Shown here: positions 17,175-25,983 of the stretch, one piece after another
Layout: each line of letters begins with the position of its first letter
Position numbering within the stretch: position 1 is the first letter of the stretch
Origin: Acidimicrobiaceae bacterium
Lineage (GTDB): Bacteria > Actinomycetota > Acidimicrobiia > Acidimicrobiales > RAAP-2
Length of the DNA stretch: 64,000 bases
Assembly (NCBI GenBank): GCA_003142095.1
Contig: PLON01000016.1
Span: 78,949 to 142,948, forward strand
Reading direction: 5' to 3'
Notes under the pieces: model-generated
Told to the model about the DNA's origin: nothing
The model's database searches: none
The model's input: the letters and a program-made list of their open reading frames with translations, nothing else
Position numbers and translations under genes: made by a program

Positions 17175-18518
17175 TCAAATAGCGACGCTGTCACTCAACT
17201 CGCGGACGTACTGATTCGACGGACGCGCTAGTCCGTAGTGATCGCGCAAGGTCACGCCCGTGTACTCGCGGCGGAACAGTCCACGGTCGCGCAGGATCGG
17301 AACCACGTGCTCCACAAAGAGCTCGAGGCCCGACGGAAGAAGCGGCGGCATGATGTTGAAGCCGTCGGCCGCACCGTTGGTGAACCAGAGTTCGATAATG
17401 TCCGCGACCTGCTCGGGCGTTCCGGCGAACGTGAAGTGTCCCCGACCGCCGCCGAGTCGACCGATCAGTTGGCGGACAGTCAAATGTTCACGGCGACCGA
17501 GTTCGACAATGAGTGAGTAGCGACTCTTGAAGTCCTCGATCTCGCTCTCGGGCGGAAGGTCATCCGGTAGTTGGCTGTCGAGATCGAGCTGGTCGATCGG
17601 CACGCGGAGAAGGCGCGACAACATGAGCTGGCCGTGTTCGTGGACGATGTGCTCTCCGAGTTCGGCTTCGCGCTCTCTCGCCTCGCTCTCGGTGCTGCCC
17701 AGAATCGGCACGATGCCGGGAAGAATCTTGATGCCGTTCGGGTCGCGACCTTCGCGGTGTGTTCTCGACTTCAGATCGCCGTAGAAGGCCTGGGCGTCGC
17801 CCAACGTCTGTTGGGCGGTGAAGACCGCCTCGGCGTATCGCGCAGCGAAGTCCTTACCGTCGTCCGACGAACCGGCTTGGACCAGCAGCGGATAGGCCTG
17901 GGGTGAGCGGGGGCTGTTAAGTGCACCCGCCACCGAGAAGTACTTGCCGCGATGGTCGGCGAGGTGGATCTTGGTGTTGTCGCCCCACACGCCGGCCGCT
18001 TTATCGCCGACGAAGACATCGTCCTCCCAGCTGTCCCACAACTTGAGCGTCACGTCGAGAAACTCGGCTGCTCTGGCGTAGCGATCGGCGTGCAGTGGCT
18101 GCTCGTCCACCCCGAAATTCCTTGCGGCCTCAATGCCGGCCGTCGTCACGATGTTCCAGCCCGCGCGACCGTTACTCACGTGGTCGAGCCCCGAGAAGCG
18201 TCGCGCGAGGTTATAGGGAGAGTTGTAGGACGTCGAGGCTGTCGCGATAAGTCCCACTCGCTCCGTCACGAGAGCCAACGCTGTCAGCAACGTCAAGGGC
18301 TCGATCACGCCCGAAGGTCGCTGGGCGACGTTGCCCATCATCACAGGTCCGTCGGCGAGAAAGAGTGAGTCGAACGTCCCTCGTTCAGCGACCTGGGCCA
18401 GATGTTGAAAGTGCGCCACGCTCGTCGTGGCGGTGGGATCACTCTGGGGAAGGCGCCACGATGCTTCGTGATGACCCGTCCCCATTAGAAACGCGTTGAG
18501 GTGCAGTTGTCTCGTCAT
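17175..18518 (-). CDS. FMNH2-dependent monooxygenase, NtaA/SnaA/DszA/SoxA family
   Basis: 447 aa bacterial luciferase-like TIM barrel. The start MTRQLHLNAFLMGTGHHEASWR and the region SDDGKDFAARYAEAVFTAQQ are hallmarks of the NtaA/DszA branch rather than SsuD. It needs reduced FMN from a partner reductase, which is not in the window. ATGA overlap with ssuB. With SsuACB and TauD it suggests oxidation of a sulfonate, sulfone or similar organosulfur compound to free sulfite. Confidence 0.88.
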   Translation of the reverse strand: MTRQLHLNAFLMGTGHHEASWRLPQSDPTATTSVAHFQHLAQVAERGTFDSLFLADGPVMMGNVAQRPSGVIEPLTLLTALALVTERVGLIATASTSYNSPYNLARRFSGLDHVSNGRAGWNIVTTAGIEAARNFGVDEQPLHADRYARAAEFLDVTLKLWDSWEDDVFVGDKAAGVWGDNTKIHLADHRGKYFSVAGALNSPRSPQAYPLLVQAGSSDDGKDFAARYAEAVFTAQQTLGDAQAFYGDLKSRTHREGRDPNGIKILPGIVPILGSTESEAREREAELGEHIVHEHGQLMLSRLLRVPIDQLDLDSQLPDDLPPESEIEDFKSRYSLIVELGRREHLTVRQLIGRLGGGRGHFTFAGTPEQVADIIELWFTNGAADGFNIMPPLLPSGLELFVEHVVPILRDRGLFRREYTGVTLRDHYGLARPSNQYVRELSDSVAI

Positions 18519-19387
18519 TGAAATATCTCCTTGTTGTCAAAATCATTGGGAAGCGAGTCGAAACTCTGTGCGGGCACGGTGAGTACTGCGGATCCTGGGC
18601 GAACTAGGTGCGGCGAGGGCACCGGGGGTGTCGGTGCACTCTCGTTGACGCCTAGCTCGCCCAGGAGACGGCTGCGCAGAGCGAGGAAGCTCGCGTCGCC
18701 GCGGTTACGCGGCTTCGCGATATCAACCTCGGCGTCAAAGGCGATCGCGCCGTCCACCAACACGACGATCCGATCAGCGAGCAGGATCGCCTCGTCCACG
18801 TCGTGGGTGACGAGCAACACAGCAGGATGGTGACGAGCGCAGAGTCGCTGCAACAGCGCGTGCATCTTGATGCGGGTCAGTGCGTCCAGTGCGCCAAAGG
18901 GCTCGTCTAGAAGCATCAGTTGAGGCTCGCGCACCAGCGCGCGAGCGAGCGCCACGCGTTGCGCCTCGCCTCCCGAGAGCGTGAGCGGCCAGTCCTGCGC
19001 GTGCTGGGCCAAGCCGACTTCGTCAAGCGCCTCCAGCCCACGATCACGTAATGTCGCTCGATTTTCACCGCGCGAGCCGAGGCCGAGCAACACATTCGAG
19101 AGCACGCGCAGCCAGGGCACGAGTCGGGCTTCTTGGAATACGACCGCCCGACGCTCGGGCACCAACACCTGGCCCTCATACTCCGGGTCGAGTCCGCCGA
19201 GAATGCGCAACAACGTGCTCTTGCCCGTGCCGCTGCGACCCAGCAGAGCGACGAATTGGTCCGCCTCGACGGTCAGATTCACGTCGCGCAGGACGTCACG
19301 TCCGTTGAAGGTGCGCTGTACATTTCGCGCGACAACCGCGACGCCTGTCGGCGATTCGAGCGGGGTGACCTGTGTCCTCATGGTCAT
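18515..19387 (-). CDS. ssuB: aliphatic sulfonate ABC transporter ATPase SsuB
   Basis: 290 aa from ATG 19387, 2 nt after the ssuC stop; the much longer open frame upstream is ssuC shadow. Walker A GRSGTGKST, signature LSGGEAQRVALARAL, Walker B LMLLDEPFGALD. Nitrate/sulfonate/taurine group. A second ATG at 19381 is possible. Confidence 0.9.
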   Translation of the reverse strand: MTMRTQVTPLESPTGVAVVARNVQRTFNGRDVLRDVNLTVEADQFVALLGRSGTGKSTLLRILGGLDPEYEGQVLVPERRAVVFQEARLVPWLRVLSNVLLGLGSRGENRATLRDRGLEALDEVGLAQHAQDWPLTLSGGEAQRVALARALVREPQLMLLDEPFGALDALTRIKMHALLQRLCARHHPAVLLVTHDVDEAILLADRIVVLVDGAIAFDAEVDIAKPRNRGDASFLALRSRLLGELGVNESAPTPPVPSPHLVRPGSAVLTVPAQSFDSLPNDFDNKEIFQ

Positions 19388-19389
19388 GA

Positions 19390-20256
19390 TCACGCCCCCG
19401 AAAATCCGCGACGCCACGTGAGGAGTCGGCGCTCTAACAGCCGGACCATCGCGTCGGCAAGTAGACCGAGGATGGCGTAGATGGCGAGGCCCATCATCAT
19501 GATGTCGGTGCGGTCGGTTGTCTGCGCCTGCATGATGAGATAGCCGAGACCGCTCTGGGCGTTGATTTCTTCTGCAACGATGACGATCAGCCAACTTCCG
19601 ACGAGCGCGAGTCGCAGACCGATGAGGAAGTTCGGCAACGCGCCGGGCAGGATGATCTTTCGTACGAGCCCCCAACGATCCAGCCCGAAGGTCTCACCCG
19701 CTTCGACCAGCTTCGTATCAACCCCGCGTATTCCCGCGAAGGTGTTGATATAGATGGCGAACGTCGAGCCGAGCGCGATGAGAAAGATCTTGGGCATCTC
19801 ACCGACCCCGAACCAAATGATGGCGAGGGGCACGAGACCGAGGATCGGGACGGCGCGCGCGGCCTGCACCACGGGGTCCAGCAGATCTTCACCAATGCGA
19901 AACAGACCAGAGAGCACGGCCAACACCACACCGATTGCGATCCCGAGGCCGAGACCTTCGGCCACGCGACGCAGCGAGATCAACAAGTTCGGTAGCAGTA
20001 CGCCCTGCTCGGCGAGCTGTCGACCGGCGTCGAAGACGGCGAGGGGAGACGCCACTTCGTAACTCGTGAAGACGCCCGCCGAGCAGACCACTTGCCACAG
20101 GATGATGACCGCGAGTGGACCGACGATGCGGCGAACGAGACGCGGTACCCGAAAGCGCCGTTGGCGCCGACCACGGGTAGTGGGTGGGGTGAGCACGATC
20201 GACGAGACTGCAACGTCGTCGTCGAGATCGGGCGGAGCCAGTTTTAGTAGAGACAT
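19390..20256 (-). CDS. ssuC: aliphatic sulfonate ABC transporter permease SsuC
   Basis: 288 aa with about six transmembrane segments and the BPD_transp_1 loop (VEAGETFGLDRWGLVRKIILPGALP) that docks the ATPase. Extra basic N-terminal stretch of about 40 residues before the first helix. Lies between ssuA and ssuB. Confidence 0.9.
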   Translation of the reverse strand: MSLLKLAPPDLDDDVAVSSIVLTPPTTRGRRQRRFRVPRLVRRIVGPLAVIILWQVVCSAGVFTSYEVASPLAVFDAGRQLAEQGVLLPNLLISLRRVAEGLGLGIAIGVVLAVLSGLFRIGEDLLDPVVQAARAVPILGLVPLAIIWFGVGEMPKIFLIALGSTFAIYINTFAGIRGVDTKLVEAGETFGLDRWGLVRKIILPGALPNFLIGLRLALVGSWLIVIVAEEINAQSGLGYLIMQAQTTDRTDIMMMGLAIYAILGLLADAMVRLLERRLLTWRRGFSGA

Positions 20257-20339
20257 CCCACTACCTTTCTGTTCGAGTTACTGCGTTCGTCTGATGGAGC
20301 TGAGGGAACGACACACGTCGCCGTAGACGCGTCGCGTCG

Positions 20340-21413
20340 TTAGCCGACTTGCGCATTGGCCTTCACGATGGCGTTGTAGCGAGCGGACACGGCAGTCGAG
20401 AAGAGGGGCGCGACGTTGAAGCTCTTCGGAATCGCGCCCGCGTTACTCAAGAGATCGACGACGTTTTGCAACGCGTTGATCTCGCCGCCATTAAGTGGAA
20501 CGTACTCGTAGGTGCCGCCGGCCTTCAAGATGAGTTGTGCCTCGGCGGTCGTCAAGTGAAAGAGGTTGACGTAGTAGTCAGTGTTGTACTGCGCCTCGTG
20601 AGTCTTCACCCAGTTCTCCGCCTTGATTAGACGGACGGTGAAGTCGTTGATGGCCGCCAATTTCGCCTTGTTGTGCAGCGCCGTCTCTGTTGCCAGCATG
20701 TAGTCGTAGCTCGCGGGCTTCACCGTCAGTTCTGTGGCCAACACTTGGGCCGTCGGATTGGTCTGTTGGTACTCGACCTTCTGTTCAACGCTCACGACGG
20801 AGGCGACCGCCGAGCCCGACTCAAGCGCGGTGCCGAGTTGATCGAGGGCGACGTTCACTTGGGTCACGTCCTTTTGACTGAGCCCGGCCGTCGCGAGCGC
20901 GCGTAGCGCGAAGGCCTGCTCAGCAGTGCCCGTGGTGTAGGCGACGGGCTGACCCTTCAATTGGCTGATCGACGTGATGCCGGGCTTCGCGAGGAGAAAC
21001 TCCGACGCGCCAATGGGCAGCATTGCCGCCACGGCTTTCACGGGTAGACCCGACTGAACGGCGAGCGCAGCCGGGAGGTCGCCCATGAAGCCGAGGTCAA
21101 TCTGGTGGGCGGCGAAGCCGGCGTTGACGAGGGGGCCGCTGTCGAACTCGACGAAGTTGACCTTGTAGGGTGCGCCCTTCAAGGCGCCCGAATCGGTGAG
21201 GGCGGCCTGCAAGAACTGCTCCTGGTCGCCAATGTTCAAGACGGTGCCGGCGGGGATCTTGTAGGTGGTGGTGGTGGTGGTCGACGAGGCCTGAGCCTGG
21301 CCGCCAAGCCACACGATCGGTGTTGCGACGAACGACGCAATGAGCAGCGAACCCACGATGCGACGAAGCGAACGAGCGGACACGGGTCTAAATTTCTGGG
21401 GGGCAGTAGTCAT
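20340..21413 (-). CDS. ssuA: aliphatic sulfonate/nitrate-type ABC transporter substrate-binding protein SsuA
   Basis: 357 aa. Sec signal peptide (basic N-terminus, GSLLIASFVATPIVWLGG, cleavage near QAQA), then a Thr run and an NMT1/SsuA-type two-lobed domain (FDSGPLVNAGFAAHQIDLGFMGDLPA). No lipobox. First gene of ssuACB. The ATG lies only about 8 nt past a good -10 box and has no Shine-Dalgarno, so the mRNA is probably leaderless. Confidence 0.9.
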   Translation of the reverse strand: MTTAPQKFRPVSARSLRRIVGSLLIASFVATPIVWLGGQAQASSTTTTTTYKIPAGTVLNIGDQEQFLQAALTDSGALKGAPYKVNFVEFDSGPLVNAGFAAHQIDLGFMGDLPAALAVQSGLPVKAVAAMLPIGASEFLLAKPGITSISQLKGQPVAYTTGTAEQAFALRALATAGLSQKDVTQVNVALDQLGTALESGSAVASVVSVEQKVEYQQTNPTAQVLATELTVKPASYDYMLATETALHNKAKLAAINDFTVRLIKAENWVKTHEAQYNTDYYVNLFHLTTAEAQLILKAGGTYEYVPLNGGEINALQNVVDLLSNAGAIPKSFNVAPLFSTAVSARYNAIVKANAQVG

Positions 21414-21421
21414 GGGGTGAG

Positions 21422-21460
21422 ACCATAGATGACTATTTCCATCGTGTCAATAGAAATAGT
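21422..21460 (-). promoter_or_regulatory. ssuA promoter with overlapping inverted repeat
   Basis: Minus strand: TTGACA (21450-21445), 17-nt spacer, TATGGT (21427-21422), start ATG at 21413. An 8-bp inverted repeat ACTATTTC (21432-21439) / GAAATAGT (21453-21460), 13-nt spacing, spans the spacer and -35, so a bound protein would block transcription. It also lies just upstream of a weak plus-strand -10 (TAGGAT 21460-21465) for the divergent flavoenzyme. Confidence 0.65.
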
Positions 21461-21497
21461 AGGATATCTCGGAAAGCCTTGAGAAATGGAGGGTCTC

Positions 21498-22568
21498 ATG
21501 ACCTCGAACCTGTGGAAGCCGCTCGATGTCGGGGCACTTCGGCTGCCCCACCGACTTGTCATGGCGCCCATGACGCGCGCACGCTCGACGCCAAACGGCG
21601 TGCCGACGGAGATGAACGCCGAGTACTACGCGCAGCGTGCGTCCATGGCACTCATCATTACCGAGGGCACGCAACCCTCGGACGACGGACAGGGCTATCC
21701 ATTCACTCCGGGCATCTACCGCGACGATCACGTCGCCGGTTGGCGCCGTGTCACCGACGCAATACACGACAGCGGCGGACTCATCGTCATCCAACTCATG
21801 CACGTGGGACGAATCTCGCATCCCTCGAACACGCCACACGGTCGTCAACCCGTCGCGCCATCACGGGTGCGACCGTCGGGAATGATGTTCACGAATAGCG
21901 GCATGTTCGAGATGCCCGAGCCACGTGAACTCTCCGCGAAAGAGATCGTCGTCATCGTCGACGAGCATCGACGCGCCGCAGCTGCCGCGATGGCAGCCGG
22001 CGCCGACGGCGTTGAAGTGCACGCGGCGAACGGATATCTCGCCCACCAGTTTCTCTCGAGCAACGTCAACCTCCGCAGTGACGACTACGGCGGTTCGGTG
22101 CAGCGTCGTATCCGCTTCGCCATCGAACTCGTGGACGCCGTTTCCGAGGAGATCGGCCGTGATCGCACGGGAGTCGTCATCTCGCCCGCCAACAGCCTCA
22201 ACGACATTGTCGAAGACGACATCGAAGTTCTCTACGGCGTCTTCGTGCGCGCGCTGTCGTCACTGCGCCTCGCCTACCTCCACCTCAACTACAAGGGAGA
22301 TGGCGATCTCGTCGAGTTCATTCGACTGCACTGGCCCGGCGTGCTCTTTCTCAACCGAGGAAACGCGGATCTTGAGACGCGACTTTTCGACGTTGAGACG
22401 GGACTCGCGGACGCGATCACGGTGGGCACGCACGCCCTCGCCAATCCCGATCTCGTCGCACGTCTTCGGTCCGGCGCGCCCCTCAACGACGCCGACCGCT
22501 CGACCTTCTACGGAGGTGACGAGCGTGGGTATCTCGATTACCCGACCTTGCAACAAGTGTCGGAGTAA
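21498..22568 (+). CDS. old yellow enzyme family NADH:flavin oxidoreductase (alkene reductase)
   Basis: 356 aa from ATG 21498, with GGAGG 3-4 nt upstream; ATG 21486 is out-competed. FMN TIM barrel: N-terminal LPHRLVMAPMTRAR, substrate-binding VEVHAANGYLAHQFL and DDYGGSVQRRIRFA are the classical NemA/OYE signatures. Reduces activated C=C bonds or nitro groups. Divergent from ssuA and shares its control region, so it might belong to the same organosulfur or stress response. Confidence 0.92.
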   Translation: MTSNLWKPLDVGALRLPHRLVMAPMTRARSTPNGVPTEMNAEYYAQRASMALIITEGTQPSDDGQGYPFTPGIYRDDHVAGWRRVTDAIHDSGGLIVIQLMHVGRISHPSNTPHGRQPVAPSRVRPSGMMFTNSGMFEMPEPRELSAKEIVVIVDEHRRAAAAAMAAGADGVEVHAANGYLAHQFLSSNVNLRSDDYGGSVQRRIRFAIELVDAVSEEIGRDRTGVVISPANSLNDIVEDDIEVLYGVFVRALSSLRLAYLHLNYKGDGDLVEFIRLHWPGVLFLNRGNADLETRLFDVETGLADAITVGTHALANPDLVARLRSGAPLNDADRSTFYGGDERGYLDYPTLQQVSE

Positions 22569-22612
22569 CGCGACGATCCAATTAAGTTTCCTTCATCACA
22601 AGAGGAGAAAAT

Positions 22613-24475
22613 ATGAGAACATCGAATGCCGTCCCACGCTTAGTACGCCTGATTGTGTCGGCCGGCTTTGTCGCGTTAGGCCTCTTTACGATCAGCCCGG
22701 CGGGGGCCACGGTCGCCAGCACGCCGACGAATACGATCACGTTCGCCGAACAGCCGGGCGCTGCACCGAACTACATATTTCCCTACATGGCGTGCCAGTA
22801 CTTCTCGGGTCAGAATCTCATTGACTTTCAGTATTTGACGTACCGGCCCGCGTACTGGTTCGGTACTCCTGGATCAAGCGCAGTTGACTACAGCCTCTCG
22901 TCGGCGAAGCCGCCACTCTTCTCGAACGGCAACAAGACCGTGACCATCGACATGAAGGGTTGGAAATTTGCCGACGGGCAAACCGTCAACGCGCAGTCGG
23001 TCATGTTCTTCTTGAATCTTTACAAGACGGATCCGAGCGCGTACTGCGGCTACAACCCCGGTTACGGCATCCCCGATCAAGTCGCCAGTGCGAAAGGCTC
23101 GGGCAATACCGTGACGATCACGTTCACGACGTCGGTGAACCCCAACTGGATTTTGTACAACTATCTCTCTGAGATCACGCCACTGCCCAGCGCGTGGGAC
23201 GTCACCGCACCCGCAAAACCGTCGGCCTGCGCGACAGGCGCCTACGGAGCAAAGAGCACCGAGGCGGCCTGCAAGAAAGTACAGACCTACCTCGATGATC
23301 AAGCCACCAAGGTGACCTCCTTCAATTCAAAGTTTTGGACAGACGGTGCCGATGGTCCTTGGAAGTTGTCCCAGATCGACGACCTCGGTGACGCCACGTT
23401 TGTGCCGAACGCAACGTACTCCGGTCCAGTGAAAGCGCAGCCCGGCATTAAATACGTGAAGGAAGCCGCATTCTCTTCGGCCACCGCAGAGCAGGTCGCT
23501 CTCGAAGCAGGAACGATCGACGTGGGGTACGTCGACCCGACGATCCTTACGGCGAGCGCCCCAAAGCCGGGCGTCGCGGGCGCCAACTGGCCACAGATCG
23601 CGAGCAAGTACAACTTGGTCTCTGGTCCGGGCTGGGGATTCGATTACGCGGTCGTGAACTTCAATAAGAAGAATCCCAAGTCAAGTGTCATCTCACAGCT
23701 CTACGTGCGCCAAGCGCTACAAAAGGCGATTGACCAATCCGCCATCATCAAAAAGGTCGACAAGGGCTACGCCTTTCCCATTGACAGTCCCTTACCGCCG
23801 GAAACTCCGACGTCGATCAGTGGACTCTCCACTACGGCGGGCGTTCCCAATCCCTACTCCTACAACTTGAAAGCGGCGAAGAAGCTGTTGACCGGTCACG
23901 GATGGACGCTGAACGCCAACCACGTCATGGCGTGCACGTCGCCGGGTACCGGTGCTACAGACTGCGGGGCCGGCGTCGCCAAGGGCGCAACGCTCAATTT
24001 CACGATCGCGTGGTCAAGCGGCTCTTCGTCCACCAACGACACGTTCAACGCGGAAGTGTCGGACTGGAAGTCGATCGGCTTTAGCTTCACGACGTCGGAA
24101 GTCAACGTCAACACGTTGATTGCCGAGTGCGAGGCGGGGCTGAAGTTCGAGTTCTGCTCGTGGCCCGACACGTGGGGCTACGACCCCGACTACTACCCCT
24201 CGGGTGAGACGCTCTTCACGCCCACGGGCGGATTCAATGTTGGTGCCTACAACAACGCGACAATGACGGCGGACATCAAAGCCACGACGTTCGGCACCGC
24301 CACGCTCGCGAGGTACGCCACGCTCGCCGCGCAGCAACTTCCGGTGCTCTACGAACCGCTGCCCGCCACCACAAACGAGTACGCCAAGTCACTGAAGAGT
24401 TTGAAAGTGCGAGGGGTGAGCGGATTCGTGCAGAACCCCATGGCCGACTTCATGCCCGAGTACTTCCACTACTAG
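22613..24475 (+). CDS. orphan peptide/nickel-type ABC substrate-binding protein (SBP_bac_5)
   Basis: 620 aa secreted solute-binding protein of the oligopeptide/dipeptide group. Signal peptide ends at about SPAGATVAS, with no lipobox Cys. WKFADGQTVNAQSVMFFLNLYK and YVRQALQKAIDQSAIIKKV are family-typical. AGGAGA precedes the ATG. No permease or ATPase gene is next to it, so partners must be elsewhere. An ABC ATPase scrap of the Opp/Dpp type is found 15 kb away at 39500-39665, but no link is shown. Confidence 0.87.
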   Translation: MRTSNAVPRLVRLIVSAGFVALGLFTISPAGATVASTPTNTITFAEQPGAAPNYIFPYMACQYFSGQNLIDFQYLTYRPAYWFGTPGSSAVDYSLSSAKPPLFSNGNKTVTIDMKGWKFADGQTVNAQSVMFFLNLYKTDPSAYCGYNPGYGIPDQVASAKGSGNTVTITFTTSVNPNWILYNYLSEITPLPSAWDVTAPAKPSACATGAYGAKSTEAACKKVQTYLDDQATKVTSFNSKFWTDGADGPWKLSQIDDLGDATFVPNATYSGPVKAQPGIKYVKEAAFSSATAEQVALEAGTIDVGYVDPTILTASAPKPGVAGANWPQIASKYNLVSGPGWGFDYAVVNFNKKNPKSSVISQLYVRQALQKAIDQSAIIKKVDKGYAFPIDSPLPPETPTSISGLSTTAGVPNPYSYNLKAAKKLLTGHGWTLNANHVMACTSPGTGATDCGAGVAKGATLNFTIAWSSGSSSTNDTFNAEVSDWKSIGFSFTTSEVNVNTLIAECEAGLKFEFCSWPDTWGYDPDYYPSGETLFTPTGGFNVGAYNNATMTADIKATTFGTATLARYATLAAQQLPVLYEPLPATTNEYAKSLKSLKVRGVSGFVQNPMADFMPEYFHY

Positions 24476-24494
24476 GAAGTCGAATTAAATAAGA

Positions 24495-24530
24495 ATTGGG
24501 GAATCTCTTGAAATGAAGAGATTCCCCAAT
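24495..24530 (+). promoter_or_regulatory. perfect 15-bp hairpin with the start codon of the next gene in its loop
   Basis: Arms 24495-24509 and 24516-24530 are exact reverse complements. The 6-nt loop is GAAATG, whose ATG (24513-24515) starts the following gene. The left arm also contains GGGGAA at Shine-Dalgarno distance. It could be a translation switch, or a terminator of the upstream gene. Only TTT follows, which is a poor terminator tail. Confidence 0.6.
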
Positions 24531-25940
24531 CCTTTGCTCTCACATCGACGAGGTCACTTGTCAGTTCTTCGACGCACCACCACTATCTCTTCCGCATTCG
24601 CGCTTCTCACGCTGGGCGCGTTGTTTCCATTCGAGTCAACTCCGGTTTCCGCCGCGCAGTCGACAACTGTTGCAGCGTTCGACGCTCCGTACAGTGGCTC
24701 TCCAACGACTACGGGTTCCGCGGTCGTCGCCGTCACGGCGGGCGCCAACGGCGACGGCTACTACGTGCTTCGAGCGAACGGTGAGGTGGATGCGTACGGG
24801 GCCGCCAACTACGGGTCGCTCAGTGCCAATAGTCTTCCCGTCGGAATTACCGCAACGGGTATAACGCTTGACGCCACGACCGGCGGCTACTGGATCCTTT
24901 CATCCAACGGTTCCGTGAAAGCGTTCAACGCACCCTCCTACGGCGAGACGCTCGTCCCGTCGGGCGGATGGGGACAGCACCCGGCGGCCGTCGCCATCGC
25001 GGCAGCGCCGAGCGACGCGGGCTACTACGTACTTCGCGCGAATGGCGCCGTGTACGGATACGGCGTGAAGTCGCACGGTTCACTCGCCGGAACTTTTCAC
25101 TACGGTGCGACGGCGCCCGTGCTCGCCGTAGCGATCGCCGTTGATTCTGCAACTGGCGGATATTGGATCGCGACATCAACGGGCGGCGTCGCGGCTTTCG
25201 ACGCGACCGGCGACGGCGTGCCCGTGACGCCCACGAAGGCAAAGTACAACGGAAACCCCGTCACCGCGCTCGCAGCGTTGCCTAGCGGATCCGGTTACTA
25301 CGTACTGCGTGCGAACGGCGAGGTCGACGGTTTCGACGCGCCATCGCACGGTTCGATCGCGGCGTCACGCACGATGCCCGAAGGCGGATTCGCGAGCGCG
25401 CTCGCGATCGATCCGACGACGGGTGGCTACTACGAAGCGGTCGACGACACCCCTCTCGACGGGTGCTACAACCCGCTTCGCGGACTGACGTCGTTACTGC
25501 CCCAAGAAGTTGACCAAGGCGTTGACTACTGTGCATCGGGGCCGATCTACGCGGTTGGCGATGGCGTCGTCGCGAACGTCTACTCCTCGAGCTGGCCGAG
25601 CGGCGTATTCATTTCGTATCGCTTAACGAGCGGTCCCGCAAGGGGCCTCTACGTCTATAACGCGGAAGAGGTCACTCCCACTGTTTCAGTCGGCGAACGC
25701 GTCACGCCGACGACAGTCGTCGGACAGTTGCACGACGCTGCCACCTGTCTCGAAACCGGATGGGCTGATCCACCCGGACCCATCCAGCACGCGGCCGCGC
25801 ACCTCGAATTCAACGGGGCAAACTCGACCGCCTACGGGCTGAACTTCAACACACTCCTCCAAGCATTGGGTGCCCGACCGGGACTCCCGCAGCCTGACGG
25901 ACCTCCCGGATCCCTGCCCACTCACTGGCCAACGTGGTGA
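24513..25940 (+). CDS. secreted repeat protein with C-terminal degenerate M23-peptidase-like domain
   Basis: 475 aa. Signal peptide (helix ISSAFALLTLGALFPF, cleavage near PVSAA), then about six 40-45-residue units alternating GYYVLRANGEVDAYG and GYWI-type blades (residues 54-310), a beta-propeller-like architecture seen in Acidimicrobiia exoproteins. The last 160 residues look like a LytM/M23 barrel (GPIYAVGDGVVANVYSS, HAAAHLEF), but the first zinc His of HxGxD is Asp here (DQGVD), so metal-dependent peptidase activity is doubtful. Start codon lies in a hairpin loop; TTG at codon 16 is an alternative. Likely a cell-wall or surface-binding protein. Confidence 0.75.
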   Translation: MKRFPNPLLSHRRGHLSVLRRTTTISSAFALLTLGALFPFESTPVSAAQSTTVAAFDAPYSGSPTTTGSAVVAVTAGANGDGYYVLRANGEVDAYGAANYGSLSANSLPVGITATGITLDATTGGYWILSSNGSVKAFNAPSYGETLVPSGGWGQHPAAVAIAAAPSDAGYYVLRANGAVYGYGVKSHGSLAGTFHYGATAPVLAVAIAVDSATGGYWIATSTGGVAAFDATGDGVPVTPTKAKYNGNPVTALAALPSGSGYYVLRANGEVDGFDAPSHGSIAASRTMPEGGFASALAIDPTTGGYYEAVDDTPLDGCYNPLRGLTSLLPQEVDQGVDYCASGPIYAVGDGVVANVYSSSWPSGVFISYRLTSGPARGLYVYNAEEVTPTVSVGERVTPTTVVGQLHDAATCLETGWADPPGPIQHAAAHLEFNGANSTAYGLNFNTLLQALGARPGLPQPDGPPGSLPTHWPTW

Positions 25941-25983
25941 TATGTGTGGAACTCATCGAGAAACTGCAACAGCCCTGAGCGAC

